Of a DNA stretch of 64,000 bases, positions 1 through 26,180 are shown in pieces. Both the position numbers and the translations under genes were made by a program. The number at the start of each line of letters is the position of its first letter. Position 1 is the stretch's first letter. The notes beneath the pieces are model-generated. The model had not been told where the DNA came from. It worked only from the letters and a program-made list of their open reading frames with translations, and made no database searches. This DNA is from Nematostella vectensis (taxonomy: Eukaryota > Cnidaria > Anthozoa > Actiniaria > Edwardsiidae), in NCBI RefSeq assembly GCF_932526225.1, contig NC_064041.1, forward strand, positions 10,028,813 through 10,092,812. The letters are read 5' to 3'.

Positions 1-14130
<14,130 letters not shown>

Positions 14131-14900
14131 TTGACAGTAACCATGAGAAACATAGGCAGGGCATCACTTGGCTAGCACTGGCCATAACTAATGTAGGCTA
14201 GGCACCACTTTGTTGGCAATAACCATATATAACGTAGAAATGGGATTCTTGGTTGAGAGTCACAATGAGCGACCCAGGCGGGTCTCCACTTGATGGGCAA
14301 TAACCATAGGCAACGTAGGAAGGTTACCCTGAAGCAAGGGCGCAGCGCTTGATGTCCATAGCCTCAGCTAGATTTTCATTTTGGGAAATCCTCAGTCGTT
14401 CGTGTTTGTTGGGAGGATGACAGAGACTGGAAAAACAAGTTGAAATTCTTATTACACCAATTATAAAACTTAACCACCCTATAATTTTTAAACCATGCTG
14501 CTTGGGATCCACAATGTTGAATAGCGGTTTACAGCCTCTGGGCTGTGTGTTCTATTGGTGTTTGTTTTATTTTAGGGCCATGTTTATTGCCAACAATTTG
14601 TATACGAATTAGGAGCGCAATTCGTGCATGTAGAGATGTATGATAGTTTTGATTAAAAATGTGCTACTGTTGTCTTACATGTCAATAACAACAAATTTCT
14701 GCATTGGTTTGCAACAAAGACACCAGAGGACCTTAATCATAATACCTGAAATACATTAATGTTCATTAAAACGATAAGAAAAGAAAAAAAGGACACATGT
14801 ACAAGGGTTTTCTTTTTTTATAGATATAAACGTTAATAAATTTCTTTTGCAATTCCTACAAAACTGTACACACTAACATAACCTTTGAAGTAATTACAAA
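14131..14900. other. 3' flank of the RNF213-like gene
   Basis: After the degenerate repeat no further coding exon was recognised. The stretch is AT-rich and probably holds the 3' UTR. There are several AATAAA-like words near 14830-14840, but none is clearly placed as a polyadenylation signal. Confidence 0.4.
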
Positions 14901-14904
14901 GACT

Positions 14905-16745
14905 TTTCCCCCAGACCCACCCTTTGTAGTGAGGTACAGTACAGAGCCCCTTCCCTAAGACTCACCCTTTGTAGTGAGGTACAGAGCACCTTTCACCAGA
15001 CCCACCCTTTGTAGTGAGGTACAGTACAGAGCCCCTTTCACCAGACCCACCCTTTGTAGTGAGGTACAGCACAGAGCGCCTTCCCTAAGACCCACCCATT
15101 GTAGTGAGGTACAGTACAGAGCCCCTTTTATCAGACCCACACTTTGTAGTGAGGTACAGTACAGAGCCCCTTCCCCAAGACCCACCCTTTGGAGTCAGGT
15201 ACAGTACAGAGCCTCTTCCCCAAGACCCACCCTTTGTAGTGAGGTACAGTACAGAGCCCCTTCCCTAATACCCACCCTTCGTAGTGAGGTACAGTACAGA
15301 GCCCCTTCCCCCAGACCCACCCTTTGTAGTGAGGTACAGTACAGAGCCCCTTCCCCCAGACCCACCCCTTGTAGTGAGGTACAGTACAGAGCCCCTTCCC
15401 CCAGACCCACCCTTTGTAGTGAGGTACAGTACAGAGCACCTTCCCTAAGACCCACCCTTTTTAGTGAGGTACAGTACAGAGCACCTTCACCCAGACCCAC
15501 CATTTGTAGTGAGGTACAGTACAGAGCCCCTTCCCCCAGACCCACCCTTTGTAGTCAGGTACAGTACAGAGCCCCTTCCGCAAGACCCACCCTTTTTAGT
15601 GAGGTACAGTACAGAGCCCCTTCCCTAAGACCCACCATTTGTAGTGAGGTACAGTACTGAGCCCCTTCCCCCAGACCCACCATTTGTAGTGAGGTACAGT
15701 ACAGAACCCTTCCCTAAGACCCACCCTTTGTAGTGAGGTACAGTACAGAGCCCCTTCCCTAAGACCCACCCTTTGTAGTGAGGTATACTACAAAGCCCCT
15801 TCCCTAAGAACCACCCTTTGTAGTGAGGTACAGTACAGAGCCCCTTCCCTAAGACCTACCCTTTGTAGTGAGGTGCAGTACAGAGCCCCTTCCCTAAGAC
15901 CCACCCTTTGTAGTGAGGTATACTACAAAGCCCCTTCCCTAAGAACCACCCTTTGTAGTGAGGTACAGTACAGAGCCCCTTCCCTAAGACCTACCCTTTG
16001 TAGTGAGGTGCAGTACAGAGCCCCTTCCCTAAGACCCACCCTTTGTAGTGAGGTATAGTACAGAGCCATTTTCACCAGACCCACCCTTAGTAGTGAGGTA
16101 CAGTACAGAGCCCCTTCCAAAAGACCCACCCTTTGTAGTAAGGTACAGTACAGAGCCCCTTCCCCTAGACCCACCCTTTGTAGTGAGGTACAGTACAGAG
16201 CCCCTTTCACCAGACCCACCCTTTGTAGTGAGGTACAGTACAGAGCCCCTTTCACCAGACCCACCCTTTGTAGTGAGGTACAGTACAGAGCCCTTTCCCC
16301 AAGACCCACCCTTTGTAGTGAGGTACAGTACAGAGCCCGTTACACCAGACCCACCCTTTGTAGTGAGGTTCAGTACAGAGCCCCTTTCACCAGACCCACC
16401 CTTTGTAGTCAGGTACAGTACAGAGCCCCTTTCACCAGACCCACCCTTTGTAGTGAGGTACAGTACAGAGCCCCTTCCCTAATACCCACCCTTTGTAGTG
16501 AGGTACAGTACAGAGCCCCTTTCACCAGACCCACCCTTTCTAGTGATGTTCAGTACAGAGCCCCTTCCCTAAGACCCACCCTTTGTAGTGAGGTAGAGTA
16601 CAGAGCCCCTTTCACCAGACTCACCCTTTGTAGTAAGGTACAGTACAGAGCCCCTTCCCTAAGACCCACGCTTTGTAGTGAGGTACAGTACAGAGCCCCT
16701 TTCCTAAGACCCACCCTTTGTAGTGAGGTTCATTACAGTACGATA
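14905..16745. repeat. 45-bp minisatellite, about 41 copies
   Basis: Units contain CCACCCTTTGTAGTGAGGTA and CAGTACAGAGCCCCTTCCCT. Because 45 is divisible by three, both strands stay open for long stretches (for example 14974-15660 and 16048-16482). Those frames are repeat artefacts. The array lies just beyond the 3' end of the RNF213-like gene. Confidence 0.96.
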
Positions 16746-17317
16746 ACCAGTTCCGTAGCAGCCCTAGTTCCGTATCAATCAGCATTTGTTTTTATCTTTT
16801 TGCCTCGAATATTGTAGATTTAAACATACCAAAACTAATGATACAAAACCATTAACCTTTCCTGAGATGTAAATCCAGCTTATTTATCCAAATGTTCTTT
16901 CAAAAAGTATCATTATTTCGAAGCTGTTTTCATAATTGTTGCTAAAATGAACGGGGTTGGCTGCACAGTGAACAGACCCGCGTTACGAAAGTCAGATGAA
17001 AACAATAGCTCCTTTAACAAAAATGTCCTAATGTTTACACGAATGCCTGGAAGAAAGAATGCCTGTTAATGTGTATGGGGTTTTTTTCTGACTTGATGCG
17101 ATTTTTTCGATTTACGTTGCTTTTAGATTTTCGGGCTTCTAGGAGGTCGTGGGAATAGTTAAGTATCACCCTGCGCCCATAGTGTGTTTTTTGTTGGACT
17201 TCAGATTAAAAGCCGCGAAAAGGATTGATTTGATTATCCCGAATAAAGAACTTCATTTTAAAGTCAACCTCATTGATATTGTTAGCGCTCGATAAAATGA
17301 TTCTTTATTTTATGGCA
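16746..17317. other. No gene recognised
   Basis: AT-rich sequence between the 45-bp array and the truncated virus-like element. I see no exon, repeat or RNA gene in it. Confidence 0.5.
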
Positions 17318-18797
17318 CGCGAGTGCCGACAACCCCGCCTTGAGGGCGGTGTGGTCACTTTTTTCGCCCGGTCCGTTTGCGCTTGCCGTTCCGGCGGCAG
17401 TCATGCTATGCGCAGCGTGCATACGTGGAGAGGGGGCAGGGGCTGCGCCCTCTGCGTGCACTTTCGCAGGGGCGGAAGCCTTGCTTCGCACCTCGCGGTC
17501 GATCCCAGGGTCAGTCACGTGTTGCACCCTAGGATGCCCACCGGCCATGTTATGAGCACCTACTGGCTTTGTGTTGATCGCGTTCGCGCCGAGCGTCATG
17601 GAGTCTGTGGCTTTCTGCAGCTTATTGTTGTAGCCCACGACGCTTTGCGTGTTTATCACCAGATCGCTCGGCATCAGCCACACTCCTGGTGCGACCGCAA
17701 GACTCAGTCTCACCTTGGCTTCCTGCACGGCTAACTGGTACCTTTGCACGCTTTGAGCGATGTCGTTTTCTATGATCGCGTCTTCAAGCAGCTTCGTGAA
17801 CTCCGCCTGCGCCTCCATGGCCGGCCCACCGGCCCCCGCGATAGAGGAACGGACGTTTACCTGCGCGCCAAGCACTGTGTACACGAACGCCTCGACCAAG
17901 CGATCGGGTCTTCCCAGCCCTGCCTTTGTCAGCCCCTCACCTTTGGGAGGCGCAAACCAGCTATATTGCACCTGCACCCACCTGCTTCCCACTATTGTAC
18001 GTCCCACCTTCGTCGCTAAACAGATTGAGGTGGCTCGGGTACTCGTCCGCCGCCGTGTCGTAGCGACGGATCACGTGCACGTTGCGATACCCCTCCCCCG
18101 GGTAGAACACAAACACATCGCCTAGCCCGTGGTTCCGCCCGCCTTTCCATCGGAAGTCCGGCTTACGCGCCAAACCGGACTCTATACATAGACGCTCGGA
18201 AGCGGCCTTCTTGTAGGGGTTACCTTTTTGCGTGAACGGGCTGTCGCCAGGCAGGGGGGCGTCGAGCTCGTAGAGTATCCTCCGGGTGGTAAAGTAGACG
18301 TGAAACCTTAGAAATCCCCTGATGAAAGAGGGGAGCGTGGCGAAAGCGGGGTCGGTTAGGGACACCCCACATCCGGCGGTTGCACACCAGACCGCAAAGT
18401 TGAGTTGCTGTGGCCAGTACCCATAGGAAGGCTCTGATAGCCACCGGCGATACTCCCTGGCGGACTTGTGCGTGACTACTGTCTCTTTGAATATGTCTCG
18501 GACCCTAGTCGTGAATGATTTGTCCTCAGCCACGTTTATCTCTAGCTGGGTGAGTAGTGGGGTGACGTCTGAGGCCGTGCTCTCCACGGGGGTCGCCGGC
18601 ACGGCGTAGAGCAACTTTTGCGCGAGGGTCAGAGACCTAGGGAAACCGGGTTTTGCGCGTTTGACTTGTTCGGCTATAGCGTGTTTGGTATGTTCGGCTA
18701 TAGAGGCTCCCGCCGCAGTTGCCGCCTTCTTCGTCTCTTCTACCTCCCTTCGGGGAATCGCCTCCTCGTTCAGCATCCGCCAGCCTTCCCAATCCAT
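17282..18797 (-). pseudogene. Virus-like element structural candidate (about 488-aa family), frameshifted copy
   Basis: Two overlapping frames, 18797-17961 and 18007-17282, are both similar to the 44166-42703 gene. The break is near 17970-17990, where a short deletion removes the segment that reads YIPNDDHGG in the other copy. The C-terminal tail carries an insertion, relative to the other copy, that contains the 15-bp dispersed motif (17380-17394). The last residues, beyond about 17318, are read from flanking DNA. The family has a conserved FAVWCATAGCGVSL stretch and no recognised enzymatic motif. I know it only as a family recurrent in cnidarian virus-like elements. Confidence 0.75.
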
Positions 18798-18839
18798 GCT
18801 CAGCCCTATTAAACACGAAGACGGGCTATATTCAACACA

Positions 18840-19312
18840 ATGGTGGTCCTACATATTGTGCTCACCAAAGGCGCCGAAAACGAGATTCTGACCGCGAAGC
18901 TGGATCCCCTCACCGGGAAGATCGTGCTCATGTCCAATGGCGTTGCGTTCCTGAATGCCGAGCTTTGCGCACTATTTGGCCTAGAGGCTAAAGACGATCA
19001 GTTGGGGGAGCGGGGCCTCGCACTGCCCTTGGGGGCCCCCACTTAAGGTGGCTTTGCCGAAAATAGAGGCCCTCTAAATCTGCTGCGATATCGTAGACCG
19101 CACGCAATGCCTCTCCTTAGGCGAATTTTCAAACGTCCTCGCTTGCCTAGAAACCCGCGGGAGGCCGCACGAGAAAGTCGTCTATGGACCCGACATCCCC
19201 GTTTGTGCCGCAGCATCTTCTTCTGAGTTTGTCTCGAGTATCCAAATATGGATCAGGGATGACCGCGGTAGCTTGTGGACTTTAAGGGCAAGCCTGTTCG
19301 CCTCGTATTAGA
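18840..19312 (+). pseudogene. Damaged copy of the 229-aa capsid-candidate gene
   Basis: It is homologous to 44209-44886. An internal deletion of about 200 bp removes codons after the first ten, and the frame then stops at the codon ending 19046, although similarity continues to about 19312. It is divergently transcribed from the upstream 488-aa-family gene across a gap of about 40 bp, as in the large copy. Confidence 0.75.
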
Positions 19313-19338
19313 GCTAACCTAGGTCCGACATAACAAGC

Positions 19339-20021
19339 ATGGCAGACAGCGACGTTAGCAGCGGTGCCATATACCCCTCGCTTCCCAGCGTCTGCCCACC
19401 AAAGGGTACGCACATGACGCCTGCCGCTCCGGCAAGCATCGGCGGCGACGTGCAAAGCTTCCGACTCCAGAAAATATGTGACACTCGGGCGGTTCTAGAC
19501 AACGAGATAACGCATCATCGACAGGTGCGGAAGAAGTATAAGCGCGCCTTCGCCGTTACCCATGCTGTGTCTGTGGCATCCGGCATCACGGCAGGGGCAC
19601 TTTCCAGCGCCGGGGTGGGGGTCTCTTTGAGTGGGATGGGGGTTCTGATCGGCGGTCCGCTGGCAGGGGTCGCTGGGCTGGTCGGTGTCGTGGGCGTGGG
19701 CGCGGGGTAGTCTCTAGGGGTCTTACGAGCAAGGTGGCTAAACACGAAGACACGATGGTTTTAGCGGAGAGTAAGAAAAACTCGATTAGTGAGCTGGTCT
19801 CTAAGGCTCTGCAAGACGGGCATGTCTCAGACGAAGAGTTTCGGCTAGTACTTCGGGAACAAGAGAGATACTACACGCTCAAGGCCGCTATTAGAGCTCG
19901 ACACGGCCTCGCACCGCGTGAGAAAAAAAGCAGGAAAGGGCCCTCCCTGGAGACCCGCGAAAAGATGAAAAAGAGGCTGCAAAAAATTCGCGAGGAGTTC
20001 GGGAGCGAGATGTTCGAGTAA
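19339..20021 (+). pseudogene. Frameshifted copy of the 249-aa glycine-rich membrane protein
   Basis: It is homologous to 44903-45581. The reading frame breaks at about 19708, right after the Gly/Val-rich membrane segment, and resumes in another frame at 19734-20021. The C-terminus in this copy (ending EEFGSEMFE) shows what the native end of the family looks like. The intact copy in the large element has lost that end. Confidence 0.75.
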
Positions 20022-20159
20022 AACTCAGGTTTAAACGCCACGCCAGCGGCTTTGAATTTACGGCCGAAAAACGGTCATTCCGCGTTCCGTAGGTTGGCGG
20101 CCCGATCCGCGTCCCTCGTTTTCACGGCCCTCAGGCCCTAGCACAAGGCGCTGGCGTCC

Positions 20160-20455
20160 CCGACATAGATTAATGATTGCTAACAATCGCTAATTACCCA
20201 TCTACGCGGAGTGTGTTTTGCGTAGATTTACCCATCTACGCGAAGTGGTCCCGACGTAGATTAACAATCGGCAATTATTAATCTACGCGAAACGCGTTTC
20301 GGTGCCACTGAAAGCCCCCAGCCTGGAATGGGGTCGGAGGGGGGATTCGCGCCTTCCAAGCCTAAGACGGGGCTGGGAGGCCCGGAGGGGCGATTCGCGC
20401 CTCCCACTCGTTTCTATGAACCCCCCCCCCCCCCCCACAGTCCCCCCCTTTTGCT
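20160..20455. repeat. Right terminal region of the truncated element
   Basis: Short repeats of CTACGCG and AATCTACGC, a duplicated GC-rich word (GGAGGGGCGATTCGCGCCTC) and a run of about 16 C. This matches the style, but not the exact sequence, of the terminal repeats at 32.0 and 47.0 kb, so it may be a divergent family variant. Confidence 0.65.
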
Positions 20456-20925
20456 TTTCATTACCAAGAAATACACATTCATTTTAGCCAAAATTTACAA
20501 ACATTTACGCCGATGTACTGTCATTTAAGCGAAAGTAAAATCATTTGAACTAAAAGGAAATACATTAACGAACTTTACATAAATGAGTGCACACAATTGC
20601 ATTTTCTTCACATTCATTTACACTATTCGACAACCAGGAATGAAAAATCTATTTTCATTTGCGCGTTGAAACATAACAATAGCACAGACAGAATATCAAT
20701 AATACGAGAGCTCGCAATCAATACAGTGAACGAAATATTCATTAACAATTTTATTACAGCAAGTGCAAACAATAGTATTTTGTGAAAGTCATTTGCGTGC
20801 TTCTTACAAACGTTAGCGCCTCCGTACAAACAATAAGCCCTTTATGACAAACAATATCCTAAAATAATTATTTAATTACTTATCGTTTATTTGTGCCCTA
20901 ATAATGCACATACATGCAAAATAAA
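20456..20925. other. No gene recognised
   Basis: AT-rich spacer between the truncated virus-like element and the reverse-transcriptase fragment. No supported feature. Confidence 0.4.
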
Positions 20926-21160
20926 TTATCTTATCTTCTCTGGCACTCCGTAGTGTCTCAGTAGTCTCCAGAGCGTCTGCCTGTCAACGCTGTCAAACGC
21001 CTTCTCATAGTCGATGAAGTTGACGTAGAGGGGCGAGTTCCACTCCAGGGACTGCTCCAGAATGATGCGCAGGGTTGCGATCTGGTCCGTGCACGATCTC
21101 TCCTTTCGGGAGCCGGCTTGTTGGTCACGGAGATGCGGGTCCACGGCGTCTTTCATTCTG
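20926..21160 (-). pseudogene. Non-LTR retrotransposon reverse transcriptase fragment
   Basis: About 76 codons carry the reverse-transcriptase signature: a QAG..KERSCTDQI stretch followed by VNFIDYEKAFDSVDR, which contains the first catalytic aspartate of the palm. It is truncated at both ends and lacks the YADD box. The wording suggests the RTE/CR1-like group, but the fragment is too short to be sure. Confidence 0.85.
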
Positions 21161-22284
21161 TTCTGTTTTGCGCATTTGTCTTACCATAATTCGTACATGC
21201 TTGTTCCGGGGAAACATCTATTTCCAAACTTTCCAGGAAAATGCGGCCATGTCTAACAATTAAAACTCATAAAACCACATTCACAATTATAGAGGATTCT
21301 ATATTGTAGAGATCTGGAGTGACTAAGCCATTGTTATAGTATAAAAATCCCGAATTGTTTCGTTTTGTTCCAGAACTGGCATTGCATTTCCGCCATTTTG
21401 TTTTTTATATTCTGACGCATGCGCAGACGTTTTACCGCTGTTTTGCAGACTACACATTTAGATACTTAACAAACACAAATTGCTAGTCGTTGTTGCTAAG
21501 TCGCTTTAGGAGGCTGGGAGGAGCTGGAATGTCACGAGGTGTGGGGGGGAGGGGGCGGTTCTATAGTTCTTGAGTAAATTAGTTGCGTACAGGGTGGTTA
21601 GCTAGATTAGATATATATATATATATATATGACAAAGCTCTAGTCTCGAGGAGACGCCATCATCTTTCCAGGCAACGCAGTTATGAGTGAGGCCACACCT
21701 CATGGCATTCTAGGGCCTAGATCCACTGCAGGTGGCGTACTGCTGGGGCTAAGAGGGAGGAGATGGGGTTTACCCATCCCAATACAACAGCACTGGGGCT
21801 GGTGGGGGGAGCTTTTGCCCTCCCCAACACAACACTGCTAGGGCATTGAGAGAGAGGTGGATTAGCCGCCCCAACACAATATCAAAATCCCCCGGGCGAG
21901 GCTTGGCTGCAGCTGTTCTCCTCCAAATGCAAAGTCATATACAGCAATATGATCCACCAGTGTGGTTGGTATTCCCCAGCAAGATTATTACAAGTAAATA
22001 CGTCTAACCATAGTAAGGTAACCCGAGCCAATTCAGCAAATGTTGTTGATAGTTAGGTTTCTGTCGTTCAGCCAGCTCAACTGCTACCAGCTTCTGTTAA
22101 GTACATGCTTGACACACTGACTCTGCTAACATCGTGGCATTCTACAAAACGACAAGCCAGCACACTGCATATATACTGACAGTATATATTACTCACCACT
22201 ACCACCGACGTGAAGTGAAGGTTCGTCAATGCTAACTGCAATTGCATCTTTTCCTCCACTAGCAAACGTGCCCTGATGTTGAGA
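21161..22284. other. Spacer with a short (TA)n run
   Basis: A TA dinucleotide run occurs at about 21610-21631. The sequence from about 21700 to 21900 repeats the words GGGGCT and CCCCAACACAA loosely. No coding signal was recognised. Confidence 0.4.
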
Positions 22285-22905
22285 TGCTATAGCTCTGTCA
22301 CACTAAATGGTCTTGAGTTGTTTGCTTTTACCGAAGCGGTCGCCTCCAACCATTGAAAACAGCTCCCGGCGGTTCGAACATGATTGGAACTTGTAGGCCT
22401 ACCGAAGATTCCTGCTTGAGTACTTTTTGACATTGAAAACACGGCGAAAAACCCGCGAATCCAGTGTTGAGTCGAGCGAGATTTGCAGAACTCTGAAAGA
22501 GGATGCAAACGTGCCAAAACCTGAATAACCGGGGGCACCCAAACCGCAGCAGGGACTAGACCCAGGAGCGCGCGGTCATCCTCAATTTTAACTTAATGTA
22601 TGCTACATTAGCATAATTTAGCATAAGTTAAAATCGAGGATGACCAATGGTGCCTGGGCCCATTTCCATTCAAGCCGTGGCACGTTTGCACTCTCTCTTG
22701 CATTCCTGCAAATTCATGACTCAGCACGGGATTCGGGGATATTTTGGCGTGTTTTTACCGTGTAAGAGGTGTACAAAACAGAAATCTTCGCTAGGCTTAC
22801 TAGTCCCGCTCATGTTCCTATCCCTGGAGGTTTTTTAAAAGCTATTTCAGCGGCGTTGGAGGCGACTAAGTCGGTAAAAACATCTCACCCACAGCTATCA
22901 ACCAT
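22285..22905. repeat. Large diverged inverted repeat around a near-perfect palindrome
   Basis: The arms (about 22285-22540 and 22650-22905) are diverged reverse complements. Both contain words such as GGCACGTTTGCA and the ATTCGSGG stretch. The centre, about 22574-22645, is a near-perfect hairpin with arms reading GGTCATCCTC and GAGGATGACC. No conserved protein domain is seen in either arm. It is probably a foldback transposon or an inverted duplication. Confidence 0.6.
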
Positions 22906-24089
22906 CAACAGCAGGGCACATGTGCTAATAGTGGAGCAATCTGCAGAGATAGCCATTTGTCCCATGCTCTGTTGAGACTGACACGGAAGGTTTGTTGGGG
23001 CGGCTATACACTATAGGTGTATTTGATCGAGTTCTTCGATCCTCTTGAGAACGGCTATTCGTGAGTATTAACTTAAGTAAGGTAACTTACTTCAGATTTC
23101 TATATCTGAAGTATATGCTCAACTTATTTTATCGTTTATGTCGGGTGATTCCGGCTGATTAATTGGTGGAATGCTATATATATCTTAGCTTGGGCAGGTA
23201 ACTGAGGCTGGCAAAGAGTCGAGCAAATAGCCGAGTGTCGTGGATAACAGCAACCATGTCAACAACACCAGCACCGCGTGGAACTAGTCAGTGATTGACC
23301 GTCTTAGGGAGAGCTAACTTGGTTTTTTTTTATTGTTGTAGCAATGGCATTACACGGTGGTGACATCGGTTGTATAGTCCATTATATGGTGAGGCATTGG
23401 ATCTGTTTATAGGGGCAGGTTGCCTTGTCAGTACAGTGTAGCACGATGTTACCTATATTAGGTGGCGGTGGCTGCCTGTGCGTGTTATCTACCTTACTGT
23501 CTGCCAGGGTACTATTATGCGTTATTGGATCGACTAGATCCAGGCTAGGACAGCCAATTAGATACACAAACTTAAGTCACAGTCAGATTCTTGCGTATGT
23601 GTTACTAGGTTATTTTGTGTTATTAGGCGTAGACAATCAATGCTGCTGGCTCGTTCTAGTCCCAATCCCGAGCGAGCTAGGCGGTTCTTTGTTCCCTCCC
23701 CCTTCCCCCAGTTAACCTTCAACAGCGTTGCTGTAGTGGTCCTCAGGTCCGCCCTAGCCCCACCCATCAAGCTCATGCAAGGCGTCGCCATAAGACTCGT
23801 CAGCGTTCTTATCTAGCGATCTTAGAGTTCGTTTGCCATTTCCAATTCCATCCAGCTAGCCCGTGATAGGACATCCCCCTCCCTTCCAGTATGCTCATAC
23901 AGATCAAGGCGTTACAATAGGTAGCGAGACTGTGCGAGGTGACCATGAGGCTAGTTAGGTCAACCTTAAGCCCCGAGGCGCGGCTGAGGGGGCATTAGGT
24001 CCACCCGTAAGCCCTAGCCGGGCTGTGAGTACAAGCGAGTCGATTGGCCTCCCCCCTCCCCTCCAGCCCCTATACAGATGGGAGGACGG
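22906..24089. other. No gene recognised
   Basis: I found no exon chain, repeat or RNA gene with confidence in this spacer before the 37-bp satellite. Confidence 0.4.
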
Positions 24090-26180
24090 GCCAGAGCGGC
24101 CATTAAGCCTATCAGAGTGAGGGCGGGCCAGGGCGGCCACTAAGCCCATGCGAGTGAGGGCAAGCCAGGGCGGCCCTTAAGCCCATGCGAGGGAGGGCGG
24201 GCCAGGTCGGCCTTAAGCCCATTCGAGAGAGGGTAGGCAAGGGCGGCCCTTAAGCCCATGCGAGTGAGGGCGGGCCAGGGCGGCCACTAAGACCATGCGG
24301 GTGAGGGAGGGCCAGGGCGGCCACCAAGCCCATGTGAGTGAGGGTGGGCCAGGGCGGCCCTTAAGCCCATGCGAGGGATGGCGGGCCAGGGCGGCCATTA
24401 ATCCCATGCGAGAGAGGACGGGCCAGGGTGGCCCTTAAGTCCATACGAGTAAGGGCGGGCCAGGGCGGCCATTAAGCCTATGCGAGGGATGCCGGGCCAG
24501 AGCGGCCACTATCAGCATGCGAGTGAGGGCGGGCCAGGGCGGCCATTAAGCCCATGCGAGAGAGGACGGGCCAGGGTGGCCCTTAAGCCCATACGAGTAA
24601 GTGCGGGCCCGGTCGGCCATTGAGCCCATGCGAGTGAGGGCGGGCCAGGGCGGCCATTAAGCCCATGCGAGAGAGGACGGGCCAGGGTGGCCCTTAAGTC
24701 CATAAGAGTAAGGGCGGGCCAGGGCGGCCATTATGCCCATGCGAGGGATGCCGGGCCAGGGCGGCCACTAAGAGCATGCGAGTGAGGGCGGGCCAGGGCG
24801 GCCATTAAGCCCATGCGAGAGAGAGCGGGCCAGAGTGGCCCTTAAGCCCATGCGAGTAAGTGCGGACCCGGTCGGCCATTGAGCCCATGCGAGTGAGGGC
24901 GGGCCAGGGCGGCCATTAAGCCCATGCCAGTGAGGGCGGGCCAGGGCGTCAATTAAGCCCATGCGAAAGAGTGTGGGCCAGGGCGGCCACTAAGCCCATT
25001 CGAAAGAGGGTGGGCCAGGGCGGCCACAAAGCGCATGCGAGTGAGGGTGGGCCAGGGCGGCCACTAAGCGCATGCGAGTGAGCGCGGGCGGGCCAGGGCG
25101 GCCATTAAGCACATGCGAGAGGGGGTGGGCCAGGTCGGTCATTTAGCCCATGCGAGAGAGGGCGGGCCAGGGCGGCCCTTAAGCCCAGTCTAGAGAGGGC
25201 GGGCCAGGGCAGCCACTAAGCCCAGTCTAGAGAGGGCGGGCCAGGGCGGCCATTAAGCCCATGCGAGTGAGGGCGGGCCAGGGCGGCCATTAAGCCCATG
25301 CGAGAGAGGACGGGCCAGGGTGGCCCTTAAGTCCATAAGAGTAAGGGCGGGCCAGGGCGGCCATTATGCCCATGCGAGGGATGCCGGGCCAGGGCGGCCA
25401 CTAAGAGCATGCGAGTGAGGGCGGGCCAGGGCGGCCATTAAGCCCATGCGAGAGAGAGCGGGCCAGAGTGGCCCTTAAGCCCATGCGAGTAAGTGCGGAC
25501 CCGGTCGGCCATTGAGCCCATGCGAGTGAGGGCGGGCCAGGGCGGCCATTAAGCCCATGCCAGTGAGGGCGGGCCAGGGCGTCAATTAAGCCCATGCGAA
25601 AGAGTGTGGGCCAGGGCGGCCACTAAGCCCATTCGAAAGAGGGTGGGCCAGGGCGGCCACAAAGCGCATGCGAGTGAGGGTGGGCCAGGGCGGCCACTAA
25701 GCGCATGCGAGTGAGCGCGGGCGGGCCAGGGCGGCCATTAAGCACATGCGAGAGGGGGTGGGCCAGGTCGGTCATTTAGCCCATGCGAGAGAGGGCGGGC
25801 CAGGGCGGCCCTTAAGCCCAGTCTAGAGAGGGCGGGCCAGGGCAGCCACTAAGCCCAGTCTAGAGAGGGCGGGCCAGGGCGGCCATTAAGCCCATGCGAG
25901 TGAGGGCGGGCCAGGGCGGCCATTAAGCCCATGCGAGTGAGGGCGGGCCAGGGCGGCCATTAAGCCTATGCGAGTGAGGGCGGGCCTGGGCGGCCACTAA
26001 GCCTGTCGAGTGAGGGCGGGCCAGGGCGGCTACTAAGCCTGTCGAGTGAGGGTGGGCCAGGGCGGCCATTAAGCCCATGCGAGAGAGGGAGGGCCAGGGC
26101 GGCTCTTAAGCCCATGAGAGTGAGGGCGGGCCAGGGCGGCCATTAAGCCGATTTGAGGGAGGACAGGCCAGGGCGGCCAT
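24090..26180. repeat. 37-bp GC-rich satellite, first block, with a 633-bp higher-order duplication
   Basis: Units contain GGGCGGGCCAGGGCGGCCAT and TAAGCCCATGCGAGTGA. Segments 24632-25298 and 25265-25931 are near-identical at an offset of 633 bp, showing recent higher-order duplication. Short reverse frames within it are not genes. Confidence 0.95.

Larger units (their letters stand above)
17318..20455 (+). mobile_element. Truncated second copy of the Polinton-like element (right end only)
   Basis: This segment is colinear with 42720-46010 of the large element. It carries the same three genes in the same order and orientation, a terminal region of CTACGCGAA/TTAATCTACGCG words, the shared GGGAGGCCCGGAGGGGCGAT terminal word and a poly-C tip. 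The left two-thirds of the element is missing and the left junction has no terminal repeat. Its lesions differ from those of the large copy, so the two inserted or decayed independently. GC content is clearly higher than in the flanks. Confidence 0.85.

Noticed and set aside
14955-16482. ORFs of 102-228 aa on both strands with 15-residue repeats
   Set aside because: They are frames of the 45-bp minisatellite; both strands are open, which is the mark of a repeat artefact.
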